DNA of 64,000 bases from Candidatus Kapaibacterium sp. (GTDB lineage Bacteria; Bacteroidota; Ignavibacteria; Kapaibacteriales; UBA4661). Both the position numbers and the translations under genes were made by a program. Below, one piece after another: positions 58,501-64,000 of this stretch. The notes beneath the pieces are model-generated. The model had not been told where the DNA came from, ran no database searches, and saw only the letters and a program-made list of their open reading frames with translations. The stretch lies in contig JALONG010000004.1 in the NCBI GenBank assembly GCA_025455065.1, positions 1 to 64,000 of the forward strand, in the 5' to 3' direction. Position 1 is the first letter of the stretch; every line of letters begins with the position of its first letter.

Positions 58501-58532
58501 AAAAAAAAGGGTGCAAACACTCGTTTTGCACC
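58501..58532 (-). terminator. Rho-independent terminator
   Basis: GGGTGCAAA pairs with TTTGCACCC, with a T run on the minus strand. It ends the coiled-coil gene at 58552. Confidence 0.82.
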
Positions 58533-58551
58533 CATAAAGTAGCGTTATTCC

Positions 58552-59487
58552 TTAATCTTCCGTAATTATCAGCACTTTCGATTGCGCCCAAAAACGGTTT
58601 CCACCGCCAATTTTGAGCGTGTAGGGCGTGGTATTTGCTTCGTAAGGTTTGGGGCTGAGAAGTTTCGGGTCATGCACCGACACAACACGGTAGAACTTTG
58701 ATTTCATCGGTATTTCCACTATTTTTCGTATGTCAATTTTTGTAAAATTTTCATCCACACGTAGCGAATCCGTAGCCTTCCACGTACCACCAAAGACCAG
58801 CACTGAACCTTTTTTCTCAATGTAGCCTTTTTTGTTGAGTTCGTCCGTTGTACCGATGATGTAATATGCGGTGTAGAGTTCATCTTGCGTGTCACTGAGT
58901 TCTTGTTTACGGACAGCAAGTTCTTCTTCTTTTTCGAGAAGTTTTTTCGCTTTTGAAAGAGCTTCCGCCTTGAATTTATCGCGCTCCGCACGGGTGAGGT
59001 CTAATTCGGAATTAAGTTGGGCGATGCGTATTTCCTGCTCTTCAATCGTACCTTTCAGTTTTTTAATAGTTTCTTCCAGCACGGTAAGTTTTTGCGAAAA
59101 ACCTGCATTCCGCTGCTTGAGCGTATTGATGCGGTCTTCGGCGGTTTTCATTTGTTGTTTGTATCCCGTTACGACCTCGCTAATAGCAGCAAGTTTGCCT
59201 GCGACTTGGTTTTTGTAATTCAGGTTGTCAATGTTTTCCAGCGTTTTTGTAACGGCAACCGCTCCGGCAACGTTAGAAACTTGGTTGTAGATATTGGCAA
59301 TGGAATTGGTCGCCGACCCCAAGACCTGAGCAATACTATCTTTTTCGTCGGAGAACTGGGACAATTCTCGGCTTTGCACCTCCAATTTTTTTGCTTGGTC
59401 GGAACGCGCTTTGAGTAACGAACCGATGATTGCCAAAGCAATGACGGAAAAGACAAAAAACGAAAAAATAAGGATGCGATTTTTCAT
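58552..59487 (-). CDS. Membrane-anchored coiled-coil protein
   Basis: 311 residues. One N-terminal membrane helix (about 4-24, ILIFSFFVFSVIALAIIGSL) is followed by a long coiled coil (about 90-205, with ETIKKLKGTIEEQEIRIAQL) and a C-terminal globular domain beginning DELYTAYYIIGTTDELNKKG, a motif that recurs in uncharacterised Bacteroidota/Chlorobi proteins. Function unknown; a structural envelope role is plausible. Confidence 0.72.
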   Translation of the reverse strand: MKNRILIFSFFVFSVIALAIIGSLLKARSDQAKKLEVQSRELSQFSDEKDSIAQVLGSATNSIANIYNQVSNVAGAVAVTKTLENIDNLNYKNQVAGKLAAISEVVTGYKQQMKTAEDRINTLKQRNAGFSQKLTVLEETIKKLKGTIEEQEIRIAQLNSELDLTRAERDKFKAEALSKAKKLLEKEEELAVRKQELSDTQDELYTAYYIIGTTDELNKKGYIEKKGSVLVFGGTWKATDSLRVDENFTKIDIRKIVEIPMKSKFYRVVSVHDPKLLSPKPYEANTTPYTLKIGGGNRFWAQSKVLIITED

Positions 59488-59557
59488 AGCGGAGGTAGAA
59501 ATTGTGAGTGCCTGTGCGGTGTTGAGAAAGATAGTTGGATGTGAAATTTGTCGAACA

Positions 59558-60700
59558 TTAAATCAAATAAAAACCGAGCGCCAGCGAAAGTAGTTCATAG
59601 ATAGCAAAGAGCAGTAAAAACGCCAACGATGCAGGAATGACTTTCCAACCGATATGCCCTAAATGCACCCTTTTGAGCGCAAAATACAAATACGGCAAAG
59701 GAAGAAGCGGACCAAATGCCCCCAGCCACGAGAACTTGAGCGCGACGACAATCAGTACCATCCACAGCACCAGAAAATACGTGATAAAATGCAGTGAAAA
59801 AATAAGATGTTCGACATAATACCAACTCGGATACAACACCTTCAGAAACAGTGCGAAAAGTAGCACAATCATAAAGGTGTAAAAGGGAATATAGTTCTGC
59901 ACCGTGTCATCAAGCCGTTGCTGAATAAGTTCCACCGGAACTTTCACCTCTTGTGCTTTTTGTTTGATAGCTTCGGCAAACTGCGGCTGCTTCAAAAGCG
60001 CTTCAGTATTGATGTCGAGGTTAATACTCACAAAGAAAAATACTGCTGCGGTAACGAAGTACAACTGCGTGGGAAGCGTATAGGATTGGTGGCGAAACTG
60101 TAGATATTCCATCGTTAAAAAGCCCGGCTTGATAAGCAAAAGTTTGAGGGAGCGAAAAAACTTTCCGTCAATATTCAAAATTTCAGGAATAGCATGGCGG
60201 GCGAAGTTCCCCAAAGTGAGTTCTGCGGCAGCGTCGCGGGATTGCCCACACTTTGAGCAATACTGCCAATCCTTTTCCATTGGCGCACTACAATTCGGAC
60301 AGCCCGGGAAGAGGGAAAAAATCGTAACGTTGTTTAGTTCCGCCCGATGGAACATCTCGGTAATACTTTCATCATCCGTGCCGGGCAGGATTCCAACATA
60401 CGCCCCAAACCCCGATACGACAATGCTAAAGAGCAGCAATCCCAGAAAAATATCCGATTCGTGCATCGTGACAATTCCATAGGCAAGTTTCGCACCGGGA
60501 TTGCTATACGCGGACTGCGCTGCTTTCGGCTTACCGTCTTCGGTGAGGACGGTTTCCATCATCGCAAAATCAGCAAAATCGTACGCCGTTGCCGAAAAAT
60601 AGACCAAACAACAAACGGAAGTCAGCAGAAAAAAAACAACGCTCCACAAAGCGGCAAACAATGTTTTGCGAATAACAATTCGTTGCGTTTTGGTTTCCAT
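59558..60700 (-). CDS. DUF3667-like zinc-ribbon membrane protein
   Basis: 380 residues. An N-terminal membrane helix and a second one (about 85-105) precede a zinc ribbon: CPNC near residue 133 and CSKCGQ near 152. FFRSLKLLLIKPGFLTMEYL and QSYTLPTQLYFVTAAVFFF follow, then further membrane helices. This layout matches DUF3667-type proteins. Function unknown. Same strand as the coiled-coil gene, 70 bases apart. Confidence 0.78.
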   Translation of the reverse strand: METKTQRIVIRKTLFAALWSVVFFLLTSVCCLVYFSATAYDFADFAMMETVLTEDGKPKAAQSAYSNPGAKLAYGIVTMHESDIFLGLLLFSIVVSGFGAYVGILPGTDDESITEMFHRAELNNVTIFSLFPGCPNCSAPMEKDWQYCSKCGQSRDAAAELTLGNFARHAIPEILNIDGKFFRSLKLLLIKPGFLTMEYLQFRHQSYTLPTQLYFVTAAVFFFVSINLDINTEALLKQPQFAEAIKQKAQEVKVPVELIQQRLDDTVQNYIPFYTFMIVLLFALFLKVLYPSWYYVEHLIFSLHFITYFLVLWMVLIVVALKFSWLGAFGPLLPLPYLYFALKRVHLGHIGWKVIPASLAFLLLFAIYELLSLALGFYLI

Positions 60701-61189
60701 ACTTCAGGCCTTAGAAAAATCAACGTTATTCAAAAGTGTTTTGGGAAGCACTTTACTCGGCGAGGTGTCAGTGGTGGAAAAGACCAAGAGTAAAGTGGTA
60801 AATGACAGCGTGAACGGACACCAGATTTGATAGAATCCCACTTGCCAAACCTAGGTGTTTACGTTACTGATGCCGTGCAAAAAAAGGAATTACATTAAGA
60901 TACTGAAATTCGGACTATTGACAAAGATTCTGTGCGTGTCTGGGAACATTTTTCGCAAAATTACGTTTAATCTGTGGTGAATGTCCGAATAATGGCATGA
61001 ATTAGCAATTTTTTTTTTATGTTTGTACAGTGTCATACCTTTCGCGTGGTGATGCTGTTTCGTGTGTGAGCAGCCAAGCATCGGTGCTTCGTTTGTTTAC
61101 CGCAAAACCAAATTTTTCAATAGCCTATGAATGTGGATGTTTTTTATGACACAGCCGCCGATGTGGTGGTTAGTGACACAGAGGAGACT
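60701..61189. other. Intergenic region upstream of the sigma-54 activator
   Basis: About 490 bases between divergent genes. A TATGTTTG box (61018-61025) matches TAnnTTTG and lies 165 bases before the activator start, next to a T-rich tract. Otherwise I see no hairpin or gene. Confidence 0.5.
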
Positions 61190-62833
61190 ATGAATAAATC
61201 AATCTTGCTTATTGATGATGACGAGCGTTTATCCCATCTTCTTGCTGATTTGTTTGATTTGGACGGGTATGCCGTTACGATTGCCCAAACAGGAAAAGAA
61301 GGCTTAGAACTCGCCCAAAAATCCGCTTTTGCCGTTGCTATCGCCGATGTGCATTTGCCGGATACGCATGGTATTGAACTTGTACGACTGCTCAAAGAAG
61401 TGGCTCCCGCAACGGAAGTTATTGTGCTGACTGCCCACGCCGAAGTCAAAGATGGCGTGGAAGCCATGAAAAACGGTGCTTTTGACTACGCCCTCAAAAC
61501 CGGCGACCATGAACAACTCATGCTTACTATCGCCCGTGCTGCCGAAAAATCGCAACTCCAACTCGCCGTCAAAGAACTCCAAAAACAACTCGTTTCGCAA
61601 GATGCCTTTGGAACGATTATCGGCGTTGCGCCAGCTTTGCAAGAAGCCGTCAAAATGGCTCGCCATGCGGCGCACACAGATATTCCCACCTTGCTTTTGG
61701 GTGAAACCGGAACAGGCAAAGAAGTTTTTGCCCGCGCAGTCCACAATTCCAGCACACGGGTAAAAAAAGCCTTTGTAGCCCTGAATTGCAGCGCCATTCC
61801 CGCAGACCTCTTGGAATCAGAACTGTTCGGCTATCAAAAAGGTGCGTTCTCCGGTGCAGTGCGCGACAAACGAGGACTCATCGAAGAAGCACACGAAGGA
61901 ACGCTCTTTTTGGATGAAATCGGCGAAATGCCGCTTGCCTTGCAATCAAAACTTCTCCGTGTGCTGGAAACCCGCAAATTTGCTCGTGTCGGCTCAACGG
62001 AACTGATTGATGTGGATTTTCGGATTATTGCCGCCACGAATGCCAATCCGCAAGAAGAAATCGCCTCAGGGCGCTTCCGTGCTGATTTGTACTACCGATT
62101 GGAAGGCTTTACCATTGTGCTTCCCGCACTCCGCGACAGACGCGGCGACATCGAAATTTTGGCGCAATACTTCCTCACCATGTTTGCCGCGAAGTACCAG
62201 AAAAACGTGCTTAGTATGAGTCCCGAGTTCATTCGTGCTATCAATGCCCGCCGTTGGAAAGGAAATGTTCGGGAACTGCGTAATTCCATGGAACGCGCTA
62301 TTGTCCTGTGTTCCGGCACGGTTCTTTCGCCGGATTTGCTGTCGCCGGAACTTGAAGATTTACAGTTCCAAAGCCATTTGCCACAAGCGGTGTATAATGT
62401 GGGTTATCCCGCACAGGTAGGCATCCCAAATGGGCTGCCTATGCAGCCTTATCCTGTAGCATACCCTGCAATGGGCTTTCCCAATTATGCAGGGCAATAC
62501 CCCGCCGGAACTCCTAGTGCCTACATCCCAAATGGGATGCCGAATGGAAATCCCATGGCAAATCCCAATGGGAACGGTTACAACGCTCCCTACCCTCAAC
62601 AGCCCTATCAAACGTATATCCCTAACGGTGCTGCCTCCGAAAACGGTTCTACGAGCGACGAACAAAGCGACGACGCACAGTTTTCACTTCGACGCGCCGA
62701 AGATGAACGCGCCCGTCAGGAAATTATCGCTGCACTGCAAGCCTCCGGCGGACACCGCGAAAAGACTGCAAAATTGCTTGGTATCAGCCCTGCAACGCTC
62801 TACCGCAAACTTCAGAAGTACGGTATTGCCTGA
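61190..62833 (+). CDS. NtrC-family sigma-54-dependent response regulator
   Basis: 547 residues from the ATG at 61190, which has GAGGAG just upstream; an upstream in-frame ATG at 61127 lacks this. Receiver domain: acidic pocket LIDDD, phospho-acceptor Asp53 in IADVHLPD, Lys in YALKTGD. AAA+ domain: Walker A LLGETGTGKE, Walker B GTLFLDEIGE and the sigma-54 contact loop as GAFSGA instead of GAFTGA (about residue 217). A Fis-type HTH ends the chain (EKTAKLLGISPATLYRKL). Between them is a Pro/Asn/Gly/Tyr-rich linker of about 110 residues. No kinase gene is adjacent; a cyclase gene converges with it. Confidence 0.93.
   Translation: MNKSILLIDDDERLSHLLADLFDLDGYAVTIAQTGKEGLELAQKSAFAVAIADVHLPDTHGIELVRLLKEVAPATEVIVLTAHAEVKDGVEAMKNGAFDYALKTGDHEQLMLTIARAAEKSQLQLAVKELQKQLVSQDAFGTIIGVAPALQEAVKMARHAAHTDIPTLLLGETGTGKEVFARAVHNSSTRVKKAFVALNCSAIPADLLESELFGYQKGAFSGAVRDKRGLIEEAHEGTLFLDEIGEMPLALQSKLLRVLETRKFARVGSTELIDVDFRIIAATNANPQEEIASGRFRADLYYRLEGFTIVLPALRDRRGDIEILAQYFLTMFAAKYQKNVLSMSPEFIRAINARRWKGNVRELRNSMERAIVLCSGTVLSPDLLSPELEDLQFQSHLPQAVYNVGYPAQVGIPNGLPMQPYPVAYPAMGFPNYAGQYPAGTPSAYIPNGMPNGNPMANPNGNGYNAPYPQQPYQTYIPNGAASENGSTSDEQSDDAQFSLRRAEDERARQEIIAALQASGGHREKTAKLLGISPATLYRKLQKYGIA
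62400..62645 (+). repeat. Low-complexity linker in the sigma-54 activator gene
   Basis: It encodes repeated PNG, PYP and YP units. At DNA level several palindromes of the form ATCCCAAATGGG and CCCATGGC recur (around 62425, 62526 and 62560). Confidence 0.6.
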
Positions 62834-62871
62834 GATACTTGCATTAGATGACCTGAAGAGCTGACAAAATC

Positions 62872-64000
62872 TCACTTCCTCTTCCCCACCAGAAAATACG
62901 TCTCCATCGTGCCTTTGCCCTTCACATCAATCATGCGCGGCGGCTCAAAATCGTATTCTTCCTTGAGCGCCAAATACACTTCGCGGCTGCAATGAATTTT
63001 TCCCGTCTCGCCGTGAGATTCCATGCGGCTTGCAGTGTTTACCGTATCGCCCCACAGGTCGTAAGAAAATTTCTTCTGCCCGATAATTCCTGCAACCACC
63101 GGACCCGTGTGAATGCCGATGCGCACTTCAAGCGGTATCTTCATCGTATAGCGCAGAATTTCAAGCGTTTGGAGCATTTCTATCGCCATTCCCGCAATCG
63201 CTGAGGCATGGTCTTCTTTGGGTTCGGGAACACCCCCGACAATCATGTAGGCATCACCAATCGTCTTGATTTTCTCTAATCCGTAGCGCTCCGAAAAAAT
63301 ATCAAACGCGGAAAACACCGTGTTCAAGACATCCACCACTTCATGCGGAGATTGCTTCGCGGCAAGTTCGGTAAAACCGACAATATCGGCAAACATCACC
63401 GTTACAGCATCGAAGCCGTCGGCAATACGCTCCTCGCCTGCACGAAGACGGCTTGCAATCGAAGGTGGCAACACATTCAAAATAAGCCGCTCCGATGTAT
63501 GGCGCTCATCTTCGAGTTCCAGATTTTTTTCTTGCAAGGTCGCGTTCGCCACCTCAATTTCGCGGGTTTGCTCGTCCAACAGTGCGATTTGGCGCTGGAT
63601 TTCCTCGTTGGCATTGTGCAATCGGTCGTTGCTTTCGCGGAGTTCCGCCGTGCGCTCCTCTACTTGCCTCTCCAATTCATTTGCGCGGCGCTCAATGATG
63701 CGGACTCTGGCACGATAGGCAATAACACCGATAAAACCGATACCACACGCCACCAAGACCCGAAACCACCACCGTTCCCAAAATGGCGGAATAACCTGCA
63801 CGACAAGCCGCTTCCCGACTTCGTTCCAGATGCCATCGTTGTTGCAGGCTTTCACGCGAAAAATGTATGTACCGCCTGAAAGATTGGTATAACGGGCTTC
63901 ATGGCGTTTTCCGGCGCTTATCCATTTTGCGTCGAAGCCTTCCAACATATATTTGAAGCGGTTTTCGTCGGACTGAACAAAACTCAGCGCGGAAAACTCC
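62872..64000 (-). CDS. Class III adenylate cyclase with Y_Y_Y sensor domain (N-terminus outside window)
   Basis: The frame stays open to the right edge, so the gene is incomplete at its 5' end (at least 375 residues). The N-terminal visible part is the end of a two-component-regulator propeller's Y_Y_Y domain (YMLEGFDAKW ... YTNLSGGTYIFRVKA). One membrane helix (VLVACGIGFIGVIAY), a coiled coil, then the class III cyclase: FADIVGFT and KTIGDAYM carry the two metal-binding Asp; YDLWGDTVNTASRM carries the purine-site Asp, Asn and Arg. The Lys in IKTIGD and this Asp favour ATP over GTP, so cAMP is predicted. Convergent with the sigma-54 activator. Confidence 0.88.
   Translation of the reverse strand, partial: EFSALSFVQSDENRFKYMLEGFDAKWISAGKRHEARYTNLSGGTYIFRVKACNNDGIWNEVGKRLVVQVIPPFWERWWFRVLVACGIGFIGVIAYRARVRIIERRANELERQVEERTAELRESNDRLHNANEEIQRQIALLDEQTREIEVANATLQEKNLELEDERHTSERLILNVLPPSIASRLRAGEERIADGFDAVTVMFADIVGFTELAAKQSPHEVVDVLNTVFSAFDIFSERYGLEKIKTIGDAYMIVGGVPEPKEDHASAIAGMAIEMLQTLEILRYTMKIPLEVRIGIHTGPVVAGIIGQKKFSYDLWGDTVNTASRMESHGETGKIHCSREVYLALKEEYDFEPPRMIDVKGKGTMETYFLVGKRK

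Overview
The window (64 kb, mid-range GC) looks like chromosomal core plus lightly accessory DNA from a member of the Bacteroidota/Chlorobiota superphylum, perhaps a Kapabacteria- or Ignavibacteria-like lineage. The evidence is a secreted protein ending in a type IX secretion (T9SS) type A sorting domain (13337-14524), several large outer-membrane and OmpA-type proteins, FadL, an MlaE permease, carboxypeptidase-regulatory-like modules, an RluB with a long Ser/Arg/Lys-rich N-terminus, and upstream boxes matching the Bacteroidota -7 consensus TAnnTTTG. The lineage is inferred from gene families only. I saw no rRNA, tRNA, CRISPR array or prophage.

Layout. 0.1-10 kb: transglutaminase-like pseudoenzyme, an unusual CI-HTH/receiver/histidine kinase, a medium-chain dehydrogenase, RsmB-type rRNA methyltransferase, gamma-carbonic anhydrase, a small membrane protein and the first RecQ. 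10-19 kb: DNA-uptake and repair genes (comEC, mutS) flanked by two paralogous coiled-coil/PD-(D/E)XK-like proteins, a T9SS cargo protein and pdxA. 19-28 kb: envelope proteins including a 1126-residue barrel/vWA/OmpA fusion, a polytopic membrane protein, folD and a cupin epimerase. 28-38 kb: RlpA-like protein, NRDE protein, FadL plus a GDSL lipoprotein, an ABC transporter pair and an OmpA protein. 38-48 kb: anmK, rluB, a candidate fused monoheme cytochrome-porin, a STAS-MlaE permease, a Uma2 protein and three tandem paralogous outer-membrane proteins. 48-54 kb: TCA enzymes sucC and mdh around a lipoprotein, then rlmN. 54-64 kb: a CBM48-esterase, the second RecQ, a coiled-coil protein, a DUF3667 protein, a sigma-54 activator and a class III adenylate cyclase running off the right end.

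How it fits together. Most genes are monocistronic or in short same-strand runs. Functional pairs are FadL+GDSL lipoprotein (outer-membrane lipid handling) and ABC permease+ATPase. Nine hairpin terminators are visible.

The most unusual content is not protein-coding. It is a dense set of short repeats of several families: ~115-137-bp elements with long terminal inverted repeats (one family REPIN-like), a dispersed motif that sits at gene 3' ends, tandem heptamer arrays in head-to-head arrangement including one inside mutS, and 15-bp in-frame repeats in unrelated genes. No transposase that could mobilise them is encoded in the window.
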